Shown here: one piece after another, positions 34,488-43,565 of the stretch
Position numbering within the stretch: the first letter of the stretch is position 1
Layout of the letters: each line of letters opens with the position of its first letter
Position numbers and translations under genes: made by a program
Assembly: GCF_022568775.1 (NCBI RefSeq)
Contig: NZ_JAKZHW010000001.1
Span: 1,984,001 to 2,048,000, forward strand
DNA from: Sphingomonas telluris
GTDB taxonomy: Bacteria > Pseudomonadota > Alphaproteobacteria > Sphingomonadales > Sphingomonadaceae
Direction: 5' to 3'
Length of the DNA stretch: 64,000 nucleotides
Notes under the pieces: generated by a model
Database searches by the model: none
The model's input: only the letters and a program-made list of their open reading frames with translations
What the model was told of the DNA's origin: nothing

Positions 34488-35980
34488 CGCTTCGCGGCCT
34501 CCGCCAGCTCGTAGAGATAATCGACGTAGAACATTGCGGACTCGTCGAGCCCCGCGACCTTCGGGTTCTTGCTGTCGATCAGGTACCATTCGTCCGGAGC
34601 ATGCGCCCCGCCGCCCGTGCCGAGCCCGAAGCCGACCGCCGGGCGCTTGAGGGGCGGACCGGTGAAGGTCACGCCCGGCCAGGAACCGGCCAGCCGCGGG
34701 TTGAGCGAATAGTCGACCTTCGCCTTCTTCAGTGACGCGATCTGCGACTTCACGAGGACGCTGTTCTCGTCCGTCTCGGTCGGGCTGTAGCCGCCGCTGA
34801 CGTTGACGACGATGTCGCCGAAGCCGCGCTTGGCGAGGTGCGCCTTCAGCTTCGCCTCGGCTTCCTCACGCGTCATGTCGGGGACCAGGCGGAAATCCAT
34901 CTTGGCTTCGGCGCGACCCGGCAGGACCGTCTTGCCCCCGGGACCCGTGTAGCCGCTGACCAGGCCTTCGATGTTCACCGTCGGCTGGGATGCCAGCCGG
35001 TACGAAGCGGTGAGGAAATCCTCATCCTTGTACCAATGCTTGATGCCGAGTTGCTTCATGATGTCTGTTTCGCTGGAGTTCTTCACGCCGGCGGCGATCA
35101 GCTCCTTCTGGCGCGCGGTGAGCGGCTTCACATTGTCGAACCAGCCGTCGATCGCGGGCGTCTGGCCGTCTTCGGCGACGAGCGTGTTGAGCGCCTTCAC
35201 CAGGCGCCACGCCGGGCTGTCGAGATTGGCCTTGAGGCTGGAATGGACATCCTTTGCCGGTCCGCGGCCCCAATGTTCGCCGCTCGAGATCAGCTGCACC
35301 TCGATCACGCCCTTGGCGCCGAGATCGATCGACGTGGCGCCATTGCTCTCCTGCCCCGCGCCCGGGATGATCACGCCGATCGTCTTCTTGAGCGCTGCCG
35401 CCGCTTCCGGATCGCTGACAATCTGGCGGAAGTGCGGGGAGGCGATTTCCTCCTCGCCTTCGGCAACAAGCACAATGTTCACAGGCAGCTTGCGCCCCGT
35501 GTCCTTGAACGCATGGAGCGCAGCGAGGAACGCCGTCTCCGGTCCCTTCTGGTTGACGGCGCCGCGGCCGACGATCGCCTTGCCTTCCGCCCGGTCGACC
35601 AGGCGGCCTTCGAGAGGCGGCGACGACCATTCCTTCGGGTCATACTGCTTCACGTCGTACATGAAGTAGATGCCGAGCGTCGTCGGAGCGCCCGCATCGA
35701 GTGTCGCGAAAACGCCCGGAACGCCGTCGGTTTTCACGACGCGCGCCTGCTGGAAGCCCGCGTCGAGCAGGCGCTTGCGCATGTATTCGGCGCCGCCGTC
35801 GACGTTGGTCTTCTCGGCCGCGATGGTAGGATTCGCGATCCAGTCCTGCAGCCGCTTCAGGTTGGCGTCGTGACTCCCCTTTACCGACGCCGCGAGCTGT
35901 GCCCGATTCGGCGTTTCGGCAAGCGCCGGAAGCGCGGTGCAGGTCATCAAAGCGGCAACGGCCGCGCAAGCGAAACGCAT
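34484..35980 (-). CDS. Exported M20-like metallohydrolase with altered metal site
   Basis: 498 residues with a signal peptide (LPALAETP). The overall M20 dipeptidase fold is recognisable: EGEEEIASPHF with the catalytic glutamates near 174-178, a dimerisation domain, and a C-terminal GGAHAPDEW histidine. The usual HxDV metal motif reads FMYDV (M107 in place of His). The bridging Asp in GRGASDDKG reads N143 (GRGAVNQKG). It is either a subfamily with a different metal site or is not a peptidase. A 22-bp palindrome lies 20 bases upstream. Confidence 0.85.
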   Translation of the reverse strand: MRFACAAVAALMTCTALPALAETPNRAQLAASVKGSHDANLKRLQDWIANPTIAAEKTNVDGGAEYMRKRLLDAGFQQARVVKTDGVPGVFATLDAGAPTTLGIYFMYDVKQYDPKEWSSPPLEGRLVDRAEGKAIVGRGAVNQKGPETAFLAALHAFKDTGRKLPVNIVLVAEGEEEIASPHFRQIVSDPEAAAALKKTIGVIIPGAGQESNGATSIDLGAKGVIEVQLISSGEHWGRGPAKDVHSSLKANLDSPAWRLVKALNTLVAEDGQTPAIDGWFDNVKPLTARQKELIAAGVKNSSETDIMKQLGIKHWYKDEDFLTASYRLASQPTVNIEGLVSGYTGPGGKTVLPGRAEAKMDFRLVPDMTREEAEAKLKAHLAKRGFGDIVVNVSGGYSPTETDENSVLVKSQIASLKKAKVDYSLNPRLAGSWPGVTFTGPPLKRPAVGFGLGTGGGAHAPDEWYLIDSKNPKVAGLDESAMFYVDYLYELAEAAKR

Positions 35981-35999
35981 CGTGAGACTCTCCCCTGTA

Positions 36000-36021
36000 C
36001 AATTTTCCGATCGGAGAATTG
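36000..36021. promoter_or_regulatory. 22-bp palindrome upstream of the M20-like gene
   Basis: Arms CAATTTTCCGA and TCGGAGAATTG meet without a spacer and mismatch at one pair. It lies 20 bases before the leftward M20-like gene and 62 bases before the rightward exonuclease-like gene, where a repressor site is expected. The binding protein is unknown. Confidence 0.5.
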
Positions 36022-36082
36022 CGGCAATATCGGCAACTGTCCAGCCACTGGACTCAAACGGGGAGCGCGCTAACGCGAAGCG

Positions 36083-36535
36083 GTGCGTTACTTCCTCGAC
36101 ACCGAGTATAATGGCGTTGGCGGTGCCCTACTCAGCCTGGCGCTGGTGCCGGACGACGGCGACGAGCTTTACCTGACGCTCCAGACCGACCAACCGATCG
36201 TGCAATGGGTTCAGCGGCACGTGGTCCCCTATCTCGACATGGTGCCGGAGCAGCTTTCATGCCCCCGGCTCACCCAGCGCGACGCCGCGCACGCGCTGGA
36301 GCGCTATCTCCGCCATGACGAGAAGCCTTTGATCTACGCCGACTGGCCAGAGGATATCGCCCAGTTCTGCAACCTGATGATCACCGGCGAAGGGGATATG
36401 GTTGAAGTTCGGGACGTTACCTTCAGGCTCGTCCCGATGAGCAATTTCAGCACGGCGGCGAATAGCAAGGTGCCGCACAATGCGCTTCACGACGCTCGGG
36501 CGCTCAGGGATCACATTCTGGCACTTGAGCCCTGA
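36083..36535 (+). CDS. 3'-5' exoribonuclease-like DEDD-fold protein
   Basis: 150 residues from a GTG start. It has the exonuclease DEDDh pattern: FLDTEYNG (D and E), YADWPED (D) and HNALHDARALRDH (H and D). Sequence and length fit the small bacterial 3'-5' exoribonuclease-like family found mainly in Proteobacteria and phages. Its substrate is unproven. It precedes pdeM by 23 bases and may share its transcript. Confidence 0.8.
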   Translation: MRYFLDTEYNGVGGALLSLALVPDDGDELYLTLQTDQPIVQWVQRHVVPYLDMVPEQLSCPRLTQRDAAHALERYLRHDEKPLIYADWPEDIAQFCNLMITGEGDMVEVRDVTFRLVPMSNFSTAANSKVPHNALHDARALRDHILALEP

Positions 36536-36558
36536 CGCGGCTCGTCTAAACCGGGGTC

Positions 36559-37221
36559 ATGGTTCCCTTTTCGTTCGCAGGCGAAACGTTCGTCGCGTCG
36601 CCGCAAGGCGCGCTTCATTGGCCCGCCCAAGAGGCGCTACTCGTGGCTGACCTGCATCTCGAAAAGGCGAGCTGGTTCGCCCGCCTTGGCCAGTTCCTCC
36701 CGCCCTATGATTCGGTCGCGACCCTGACGGCGCTGAAGGAGGTCGTCGCGGCAACGGGCGTTCGGCGGCTCTATTGCCTGGGCGACAGCTTCCACGACCG
36801 CTTCGGCTGCGACCGTCTGCCGGAGCAGGCGCGGGAGCTTCTGCTGGAGATGACGGAAAGCCTCGATTGGACCTGGATCCTCGGGAACCATGACCCGGGA
36901 TTCGCCGACCATTGTGGAGGCACGCTCGTCGAGGAAGCGGAAGTGTCGGGAATCGTCCTTCGCCACGAGGCGATCCGCGACGACCTGCGCCCGGAAATCT
37001 CAGGCCATTTCCACCCAAAGTTTCGAGTCAACGTGCGCGGCCGGCACGTCTCGCGGCGCTGCTTCGTCGCCACTTCGACCAAGCTGATACTGCCGGCGTT
37101 CGGTTCGCTCACGGGCGGCCTCGACGCCTCGCATCCGGAAATCATGAAGAGCGTCGGCGGTCGGGCCTCCGCACTGGTCCCCGTTCAGGACCGGATGCTG
37201 CGCTTCCCGATCGCGGCCTAG
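36559..37221 (+). CDS. pdeM: Ligase-associated DNA damage response endonuclease PdeM
   Basis: 220-residue calcineurin-like phosphoesterase. Metal motifs ADLHLEK, LGDSFHD, ILGNHDPG and SGHFHPKF are in order. PdeM is usually encoded directly after the Lhr-type helicase. Here a lipoprotein gene, the M20-like gene and an exonuclease-like gene separate them by 2.4 kb, though they remain linked. It converges on and overlaps the small gene at 37218. Confidence 0.88.
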   Translation: MVPFSFAGETFVASPQGALHWPAQEALLVADLHLEKASWFARLGQFLPPYDSVATLTALKEVVAATGVRRLYCLGDSFHDRFGCDRLPEQARELLLEMTESLDWTWILGNHDPGFADHCGGTLVEEAEVSGIVLRHEAIRDDLRPEISGHFHPKFRVNVRGRHVSRRCFVATSTKLILPAFGSLTGGLDASHPEIMKSVGGRASALVPVQDRMLRFPIAA

Positions 37222-37460
37222 TCGGCCTTCACCTCGATCGCCATTGCACCGGTGGGCGAGAGCACCAACCGGGCCGTCGCTAGCCGCCGCTTGCCGAACG
37301 TCGCCGCCTGAAGCTCGTTGCGGGCGGCATGGTGGTCGAACTTGAAGCCATGCTCATCCGCCTGCTGCTTCAGCTGATCCAGGTGGCTTTCGAGGTCGGC
37401 GATCCCCTCTTCAGGATCGAAGCGCATGGTGACCGAAAGGTCCGGGCGGTGCGTGGTCAT
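37218..37460 (-). CDS. Small conserved-looking protein of unknown function
   Basis: 80 residues. The ATG at 37460 is preceded by a GAAGGA ribosome site. It is soluble, mixed alpha/beta by appearance (LESHLDQLKQQADEHGFKFD, then ATARLVLSPTGAMAIEVKAD), with no signal peptide and no recognised motif. The long open frame extending upstream is antisense to the dipeptidase gene and is not part of it. It is divergent from the M19 dipeptidase. Confidence 0.65.
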   Translation of the reverse strand: MTTHRPDLSVTMRFDPEEGIADLESHLDQLKQQADEHGFKFDHHAARNELQAATFGKRRLATARLVLSPTGAMAIEVKAD

Positions 37461-37541
37461 TGGGTCCTTCATCCACAGCATCGGGCCCGCCGACAAGCCC
37501 GCAATTGCGCGCCGCCTCCGCTGCCCATAGACGTTTCGTCC

Positions 37542-38828
37542 ATGAAACTTGCTTGTCGCTCCGTCGCCGCCGCAGCCCTGCTGCTCGTTGCCAGCCCCGC
37601 ATTGTCTCAATCGATCCTGCCGGACGTGCAGAAGCGCATCGACCGCATCCTCAAGAAGACCCCGCTGATCGACGGCCACAACGACGTTCCGGAGCAGGTC
37701 CGCGAGAATTGGAAGATGAGCGTCGAGGGCCTCGCCAGCGGCTCCGACAAGCGCCAGCCCAACCCGATGATGACTGACATGGAGCGGCTCCATCAGGGCC
37801 ATGTCGGCGGGCAGTTCTGGTCGGTCTACATCGACGCCGCCGTGCACGGCGACGAGGCGATCCGGCAGACGCTGGAGCAGATCGACATCGTGACGCGGCT
37901 GGTGAAGGCCTATCCGAACGACCTCGAGCTGGCGTCGACGGCAGACGACTTCGAGCGCATCCACCGCAAGGGCAAGATCGCCTCGGTCATGGGCGTCGAG
38001 GGCGGGCACCAGATCGGCGGGTCGATGGCCGCGCTGCGCCAGTACTATCGTCTGGGCGCGCGCTACATGACGCTCACGCACTTCGCGACTAACGACTGGG
38101 CGGACAGCGCGACCGACGATCCCAAGTACGGCGGCCTCAGCCCGTTCGGCGTCGAAGTGGTCAAGGAAATGAACCGCATCGGCATGTTGGTCGATCTCGC
38201 CCACGTGTCGCCCGACACGATGAAGGACGCGATCGAGGCGTCGAAGGCGCCGGTCATCTTCTCGCACAGCAATGCGCGAGCGCTGTCCGACCATCCGCGC
38301 AACGTGCCGGACGACGTCCTTGCCATGCTTCCCTCGAACGGAGGCGTGGTAATGGTCAACTTCTACACGGGCTATCTGTCCGAGCCGTTCCGCCAGTGGA
38401 ACGCGACCCGCGCGGCTGAGGAAGCGCGGCAGAAGACCCTGCTCACCGGCCAGCCCGACAAGCGTGAAGCGGCGATGAAGGCGTGGGACGCAGCCCATCC
38501 CGCGCCGACGGCAGACGTCGGCCTGATCGCCGACCACATCGAGCATATCGTGAAGGTGGCCGGCCACGATCATGTCGGCCTCGGCGGCGACCTCGACGGA
38601 ATTCCCTACGACCAATCGCCCGCCGGCATGAACAGCGTCAGCGGCTATCCTTTGATCTTTGCCGAGCTGATCCGTCGCGGTTGGAACGACAAGGATCTGG
38701 CCAAGCTCGCTGGCGGCAACATCCTGCGCGTGCTTCGGCAGGCGGAGGCCGTTTCCGCGTCGATGAAGGACGTGCCGCCGTCGCTCGCGACCTTGCCTGC
38801 GGCGACGCCCGCGCCCAAATCGGAGTGA
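37542..38828 (+). CDS. Exported M19 membrane-type dipeptidase (second copy)
   Basis: 428 residues with a signal peptide (AAALLLVASPALSQS). Renal-dipeptidase zinc motifs: LIDGHNDVPEQ (HxD), GVEGGHQIGG, LVDLAHVSPDTM, VIFSHSNARAL and HVGLGGDLDG. It is closer to the canonical M19 pattern than the copy at 17913, which reads IIDGLGG at the first position. It acts in the periplasm on dipeptides. The MBL-fold hydrolase follows with an overlapping TGATG. Confidence 0.92.
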   Translation: MKLACRSVAAAALLLVASPALSQSILPDVQKRIDRILKKTPLIDGHNDVPEQVRENWKMSVEGLASGSDKRQPNPMMTDMERLHQGHVGGQFWSVYIDAAVHGDEAIRQTLEQIDIVTRLVKAYPNDLELASTADDFERIHRKGKIASVMGVEGGHQIGGSMAALRQYYRLGARYMTLTHFATNDWADSATDDPKYGGLSPFGVEVVKEMNRIGMLVDLAHVSPDTMKDAIEASKAPVIFSHSNARALSDHPRNVPDDVLAMLPSNGGVVMVNFYTGYLSEPFRQWNATRAAEEARQKTLLTGQPDKREAAMKAWDAAHPAPTADVGLIADHIEHIVKVAGHDHVGLGGDLDGIPYDQSPAGMNSVSGYPLIFAELIRRGWNDKDLAKLAGGNILRVLRQAEAVSASMKDVPPSLATLPAATPAPKSE

Positions 38829-39484
38829 TGAACCCGCCGCTCAAAGCGACGATCGTCCCCGTCACGCCGCTGCAGCAGAACTGCACCCTGCTGTGGTGCA
38901 CGAAGACGATGCGCGGCGCTTTCGTCGATCCGGGCGGAGACCTCCCCCGGCTGAAGGCCGCTGCCGGGCAAGCAGGCGTTACGATCGAGAAGATCCTGCT
39001 GACCCACGGCCATATCGACCATTGCGGCTCTGCCGGCATCTTTGCCGAGGAGCTGGGCGTGGAGATCGAAGGGCCGCACGAAGCCGACATGTACTGGATC
39101 GCCAAGCTGGACGAAGACGGGCAGCGCTGGGGGATTCCGGGCAAGCCGTTCGTCCCGGCCCGTTGGCTGGAGGACGGCGACACGGTGACCGTCGGCGAGC
39201 TGACCTTCAACGTCCGTCACTGCCCAGGCCATACGCCGGGCCACGTCGTCTTCCACCATCCGGAGTCGAAGCTGGCAATCGTCGGTGACGTCTTGTTCAA
39301 GGGCTCGATCGGCCGCTGGGACTTCCCGATGGGCAATCATCAGCAGCTCATCGACTCGATCACGCAGCGCCTCTGGCCAATGGGCGGCGACACCGCGTTC
39401 GTTCCCGGCCACGGCCCGATGTCCACCTTCGCGCATGAGCGCGCGACCAATCCGCTCGTGGGCGATGCGGCACTAGCAGCGTAA
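38828..39484 (+). CDS. MBL-fold metallohydrolase (glyoxalase II-like, YcbL type)
   Basis: 218-residue zinc hydrolase. The metal motif THGHIDHCG, then HCPGHTPGH, VGDVLF and the final PGHGP follow the compact YcbL/GloB-like family, which lacks the C-terminal glyoxalase II domain. The substrate is probably a small thioester; not proven. The ATG overlaps the dipeptidase stop. Confidence 0.88.
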   Translation: MNPPLKATIVPVTPLQQNCTLLWCTKTMRGAFVDPGGDLPRLKAAAGQAGVTIEKILLTHGHIDHCGSAGIFAEELGVEIEGPHEADMYWIAKLDEDGQRWGIPGKPFVPARWLEDGDTVTVGELTFNVRHCPGHTPGHVVFHHPESKLAIVGDVLFKGSIGRWDFPMGNHQQLIDSITQRLWPMGGDTAFVPGHGPMSTFAHERATNPLVGDAALAA

Positions 39485-39509
39485 CTTTTTCCTAAGGCCG
39501 GAGGATGCA

Positions 39510-40040
39510 GTGGCGAAGCTCGTCTTTGGGATGAACCAATCGCTCGACGGCTATGTCGACCACACGGCGTTCGGTCCGAGCGCCACGCTTTTCCGGCATT
39601 TCATCGAGCAGGCGCGCGACCAGGCCGGCAGTCTGTACGGGCGCAAGCTCTACGAGATCATGCGCTACTGGGACGAGGATCATCCCGAATGGAGCGACGC
39701 CGACCGCGAGTTCGCCGACGCGTGGCGTCGCCAGCCGAAGTGGGTCGTCTCGCGCTCACTGAAGGAGGTCGGTCCCAACGCTACCCTCATCGCGGACGAT
39801 CTCGAGGCTACAGTCCGCAAGCTGAAGGCCGAGGTAGCTGGAGAGATCCAGGTGGGTGGACCGGTCCTGGCACGAAGCCTGGGCGATCTCGGCCTTATCG
39901 ATGAGTATCGCATCTACTTGCATCCCGCGGTGACCGGCGGGGGCAATCCCTATTTCGCTGGGCCGCGGCCGCCGCTTCGCTTCGTGGACAGTGAACGAAT
40001 CGACAAGGATGTGATCAGGCTGACCTACGTTCCCGCCTGA
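39510..40040 (+). CDS. Dihydrofolate reductase-like (RibD C-terminal domain) protein
   Basis: 176 residues from GTG with GGAGG about 6 bases upstream. The RibD_C/DHFR-like fold is shown by FGMNQSLDGYVDH at the N-terminus and by EIQVGGPVLARSLGDLGLIDEYRIYLHPAVTGGG. Members reduce flavin or folate precursors, but many, including this stand-alone type, are uncharacterised. It converges on the YdeI-like gene. Confidence 0.85.
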   Translation: MAKLVFGMNQSLDGYVDHTAFGPSATLFRHFIEQARDQAGSLYGRKLYEIMRYWDEDHPEWSDADREFADAWRRQPKWVVSRSLKEVGPNATLIADDLEATVRKLKAEVAGEIQVGGPVLARSLGDLGLIDEYRIYLHPAVTGGGNPYFAGPRPPLRFVDSERIDKDVIRLTYVPA

Positions 40041-40052
40041 GTTCTTGCGAGA

Positions 40053-40307
40053 TCAGCGATGCGGGCAGCCGGGCCAGCAGCAGGGACGGCGCTTGCCTTC
40101 GCGGAGGTTCGAGCAGCCCCAGTCGATGCGCTTGCGCCGGGTCTCGTCCTTCTTCGCAGACTCGACCCAGCAGATCCATTCGTTGCGAGCCAGCGGCGTA
40201 ATGTCTTCCCACGTCCGCAGCGCTTCCGCGTCGTGCGTCAGCGCCTGGAGCAGATCGTCAGGAAGTTCATGGACGACACCGCCCGGGATGTTTCGCAAGT
40301 CCGTCAT
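40053..40307 (-). CDS. Short YdeI/OmpD-associated-type protein
   Basis: 84 residues matching only the C-terminal part of the YdeI family: LPDDLLQALTHDAEALRTWE, then ARNEWICWVESAKKDETRRKRI. A cysteine-rich tail (CSNLREGKRRPCCWPGCPHR) follows. YdeI is linked to peptide resistance and osmotic stress. The short form probably stands alone and is a known variant. The 199 bases between its start and rpmF hold no gene that I can support. Confidence 0.78.
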   Translation of the reverse strand: MTDLRNIPGGVVHELPDDLLQALTHDAEALRTWEDITPLARNEWICWVESAKKDETRRKRIDWGCSNLREGKRRPCCWPGCPHR

Positions 40308-40506
40308 CGGCTAGGGCGACCGTATAGCTGATGAATCCGGCGCGGTGGAAACCCCCTTCGCCAACCCCTGCCGAACGTCTTGCGCTGGCGAGGCATTTCG
40401 CTATAGGAGCCGTCGTTCGCGACGATCCAGCCGCCGCCGCGGGGCCTCCCCGCCAGGACGAGGCGGAGATCGTCGCAATTTTTATTGCTAATTTGAAGGT
40501 GCCGGA

Positions 40507-40686
40507 ATGGCTGTCCCTAAGAGAAAAACTTCGCCGTCCAAGCGCAACATGCGCCGCAGCCATCACGCGCTGAAGGCGACGACGTTCCAGGAATGCCCGA
40601 ACTGCGGTGAGCTGAAGCTGCCGCACAACCTGTGCCAGGCTTGCGGCCACTACAACGGCCGCGAGATCGTCTCGACCGAGGCCTGA
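40507..40686 (+). CDS. rpmF: 50S ribosomal protein L32
   Basis: 59 residues ([20 protein letters not shown] at the start). The four zinc-ribbon cysteines are present (CPNCGE and CQACGH). GAAGG lies about 9 bases before the ATG. As in most Proteobacteria it precedes plsX and fabH. The DUF177 gene that often precedes rpmF is not here. Confidence 0.97.
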   Translation: MAVPKRKTSPSKRNMRRSHHALKATTFQECPNCGELKLPHNLCQACGHYNGREIVSTEA

Positions 40687-40715
40687 GCCGGACGGGAGGC
40701 GCGGGGCTGTAAGCG

Positions 40716-41762
40716 ATGGACGCAGGCCCGCGTATCGCGATCGACGCAATGGGGGGTGACACTGGCCCGGCGGTGGTAATCGCCGGGATCGAGCGTGCAC
40801 GCCGCAAAGATTCGTCCCTTCACTTCCTCCTCTATGGCGATGAGAAACTCATTCGGGCCGAGCTGAAGACTCACCCGAAGCTGAAGCCCGCAGTGACCGT
40901 CTGTCACACGCCGGAATCCATCGCCTCCACCGAAAAGCCGAGCCAGGCGATCCGCCGGGCCAAGACGACATCCATGGGCGTCGCCATCGCGGCCGTGAAG
41001 GACGGCCAGGCCGACGCGGCCGTATCCGGCGGTAACACCGGCGCACTGATGGCGATGGCCAAGCTGGCACTACGGACGATGCCCGGCATCGACCGCCCGG
41101 CCCTGGCAGCGCTGCTGCCGACGCTTGGCGACCAGGATTGCGTGATGCTCGACCTTGGCGCCAACACCGAGTGCGATGCGCAGAACCTCGTCCAGTTCGC
41201 GGTCATGGGCTCCGCTTATGCGCGCACAGTCCTCAGCATCTCGAAGCCGCGAGTGAAGCTGCTCAACATCGGCACCGAGGAGCTCAAGGGCACCGACGAG
41301 CTCAAGGAGGCGGCGGCGCTCCTGCGGGAGGCCGACTATTTGCCGCTACGATTCGACGGCTTCGTGGAGGGCGACCAGCTCTCGCGCGGCAATCTCGACG
41401 TGGTCGTCACCGACGGCTTTTCGGGCAACATCGCGCTGAAGACCGCGGAAGGCACGGCTCGGTTCGTCACCGACCTGCTGCGCCGTGCCTTCAAGAGCTC
41501 GCTCCGCTCGAAGGCCGGCTTCGCTCTGTCGAAGCCCGCGCTGAACCTTCTCAAGGTGCATCTCGACCCGAACAACCACAACGGCGCGGTCTTCCTCGGA
41601 CTCAACGGCCTGATCGTGAAGAGCCATGGCGGCGCGAATGCGAAGGGCGTCGCCAACGCCATCGCGGTCGCGGCTAGCATGGTTCGCAACGACATTACGC
41701 GTAAGATCGGCGACGATCTCGACAACTTCCGCGCGCACGCGTTCAACGAGGCTGCTCAGTGA
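40716..41762 (+). CDS. plsX: Phosphate acyltransferase PlsX
   Basis: 348-residue peripheral membrane enzyme making acyl-phosphate from acyl-ACP for phospholipid synthesis. Signature stretches: [13 protein letters not shown] at the N-terminus, [32 protein letters not shown] and [16 protein letters not shown]. It lies 29 bases after rpmF, and its stop overlaps the fabH GTG (GTGA), the conserved lipid-synthesis order. Confidence 0.96.
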   Translation: MDAGPRIAIDAMGGDTGPAVVIAGIERARRKDSSLHFLLYGDEKLIRAELKTHPKLKPAVTVCHTPESIASTEKPSQAIRRAKTTSMGVAIAAVKDGQADAAVSGGNTGALMAMAKLALRTMPGIDRPALAALLPTLGDQDCVMLDLGANTECDAQNLVQFAVMGSAYARTVLSISKPRVKLLNIGTEELKGTDELKEAAALLREADYLPLRFDGFVEGDQLSRGNLDVVVTDGFSGNIALKTAEGTARFVTDLLRRAFKSSLRSKAGFALSKPALNLLKVHLDPNNHNGAVFLGLNGLIVKSHGGANAKGVANAIAVAASMVRNDITRKIGDDLDNFRAHAFNEAAQ

Positions 41763-42718
41763 CTTTGCGTTCCGTCATTGCTGGAACCGGTTCCAGCCTT
41801 CCCAAGCGCCGCGTCGACAATGAAGAACTGGCCCAGCAGGTCGACACGTCCGACCAGTGGATCGTCGAGCGCACGGGAATCCGCAGCCGCTACATCGCCG
41901 GCGAAGGCGAAACGACCGCGACCCTCGCGACCGAGGCTGCGCGGCTTGCTCTCGAAAATGCCGGCATCAGTGCTTCCGAAGTCGACCTGATCGTCCTCGC
42001 AACCGCCACGCCCGACCAGACCTTCCCGTCGTCAGCGACCAAGGTTCAGGCCGCGCTGGGGATCGACGATTGCGTGGCGTTCGACGTCCACGCCGTATGC
42101 ACCGGCTTCCTCTACGCAGTGACCGTTGCGGATTCGATGCTCCGCGCCGGAACGGGGCGGACAGCTCTCGTGATCGGCGCGGAGACGTTCAGCCGCCTGC
42201 TCGACTGGGAAGACCGCACGACCTGCGTGCTGTTCGGCGACGGCGCGGGCGCGCTCGTGCTCCGTGCAGAGGATGGCGATCGCGGAATCCTCGCGACCAA
42301 GCTCCACGCGGACGGCCGCCACAACGACCTGTTGTTCGTCGACGGCGGACCTTCCAGCACCGGAACAGTGGGCAAGCTTCGAATGAAGGGCCGCGAGGTG
42401 TTCCGGCACGCGGTCGTGAACCTGGCTGAGGTAATGAACGAGGTTCTCGACAAGGCCGGTTTGACATCCGGCGACGTGGACTGGGTGGTGCCCCATCAGG
42501 CGAATGCGCGAATTCTTGATGCCACCGCGAAGAAATTAAGCCTTCCGTCAGGAAAAGTGGTCGTTACTGTCGACAAGCATGCCAACACGTCGGCGGCATC
42601 CGTGCCGCTTGCATTGGACACGGCGGTGAAGGATGGACGAATCAAGCGAGGAGATATCGTCGTCCTGGAAGCGATGGGTGGCGGTTTCACGTGGGGGGCT
42701 GCGGTCCTCAGGTATTGA
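41759..42718 (+). CDS. fabH: 3-oxoacyl-ACP synthase III (FabH)
   Basis: 319-residue condensing enzyme starting fatty-acid synthesis from acyl-CoA and malonyl-ACP. The Cys-His-Asn triad is visible: C114 in [10 protein letters not shown], His in [11 protein letters not shown] and Asn in [10 protein letters not shown]. It starts at GTG inside the plsX stop. The ihfA gene follows after 114 bases that contain its own promoter region, in which I see no clear motif. Confidence 0.96.
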   Translation: MTLRSVIAGTGSSLPKRRVDNEELAQQVDTSDQWIVERTGIRSRYIAGEGETTATLATEAARLALENAGISASEVDLIVLATATPDQTFPSSATKVQAALGIDDCVAFDVHAVCTGFLYAVTVADSMLRAGTGRTALVIGAETFSRLLDWEDRTTCVLFGDGAGALVLRAEDGDRGILATKLHADGRHNDLLFVDGGPSSTGTVGKLRMKGREVFRHAVVNLAEVMNEVLDKAGLTSGDVDWVVPHQANARILDATAKKLSLPSGKVVVTVDKHANTSAASVPLALDTAVKDGRIKRGDIVVLEAMGGGFTWGAAVLRY

Positions 42719-42832
42719 AAAGTAATGGAAATTAGCCGACAATGTCGCATTGCCGACACGAGTGAATTCCGTTACGCAGATGTAATGTGCCGCATCGGGG
42801 GAAGCGGCGGTTTAGGGCGGGAGAAGCAGTAG

Positions 42833-43162
42833 ATGGCCGACCTCGGCATCGCTCGGATGAGCAAGGAAGCAGGATTGGGCGGGACTTTGACGCGTGCCGA
42901 CTTGGCGGACGTCGTCCATAATCGGCTCGGCCTGTCGCGTGCCGAATCCGCCCAGCTCGTCGAGCGCGTTCTTCACCACATGTGCCACGCTCTGTCGGAA
43001 GGACAGAACGTGAAGATCTCCGGATTCGGCAGCTTCATCCTGCGCGACAAGGGTCAGCGCGTTGGCCGGAACCCGAAGACCGGTATCGAGGTCGCGATCG
43101 CTCCGCGGCGTGTGATGACGTTCCGCGCCAGCCAGATCATGCGCGACCGGATCGCGAGATAA
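42833..43162 (+). CDS. ihfA: Integration host factor alpha subunit
   Basis: 109-residue DNA-bending protein of the HU/IHF family. [21 protein letters not shown] begins the helical body, and the DNA-binding arm carries [21 protein letters not shown]. The first ATG is preceded by GGGAGAAG; a second ATG eight codons on is possible. It heterodimerises with IHF beta encoded elsewhere. The order fabH-ihfA-merR is common in alphaproteobacteria. Confidence 0.95.
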   Translation: MADLGIARMSKEAGLGGTLTRADLADVVHNRLGLSRAESAQLVERVLHHMCHALSEGQNVKISGFGSFILRDKGQRVGRNPKTGIEVAIAPRRVMTFRASQIMRDRIAR

Positions 43163-43169
43163 TCTAGCG

Positions 43170-43565
43170 ATGGCGACGGGGGAAAAGGACCCGGCCGCCT
43201 TCAGGACCATCGGCGAGCTCTCTACCGAGCTCGGCGTTGCTCAGCACATCCTGCGCTATTGGGAGACGAAGTTCCCGCAACTGCGCCCGCTGCAGCGTGC
43301 GGGCAACCGCCGCTACTATCGCCCAGCAGACGTCGAGCTCGCGCGGACGATCCACCGGCTGTTGAACAACGAAGGCTACACCGTCCGTGGTGTACAGAAG
43401 CTGTTGCGGACCAAGGACGTGCCGCCAGCGGCTGCGGGCGAAATAGTCGCCATCGGCGATGCGGCTATTGCGCTGGAACAACCGGTGTCGAGACCAAGCA
43501 ATGGCCTGGATGTCGAGCGTCTCAAGGCCCTCCGCCATCAGCTCGCGAGCCTGATCGAAGACTAA
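43170..43565 (+). CDS. MerR-family transcriptional regulator
   Basis: 131 residues. The N-terminal winged helix matches MerR (FRTIGELSTELGVAQHILRYWETKFPQL, then GNRRYYRPADVELARTIHRLL and GYTVRGVQKLLR). The C-terminal part is short and lacks metal-binding cysteines. It is the version conserved beside ihfA and may regulate metabolic or envelope genes; targets are unknown. It follows ihfA by 7 bases and converges with the SixA-like gene. Confidence 0.9.
   Translation: MATGEKDPAAFRTIGELSTELGVAQHILRYWETKFPQLRPLQRAGNRRYYRPADVELARTIHRLLNNEGYTVRGVQKLLRTKDVPPAAAGEIVAIGDAAIALEQPVSRPSNGLDVERLKALRHQLASLIED

Noticed and set aside
37461..38615. Upstream extension of the small gene at 37218
   Set aside because: It is antisense to the M19 dipeptidase; the true start is at 37460 with a ribosome site.
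40331..40573. 80-codon open frame before and into rpmF
   Set aside because: Overlaps the certain rpmF start out of frame, shows no motif and has no ribosome site.
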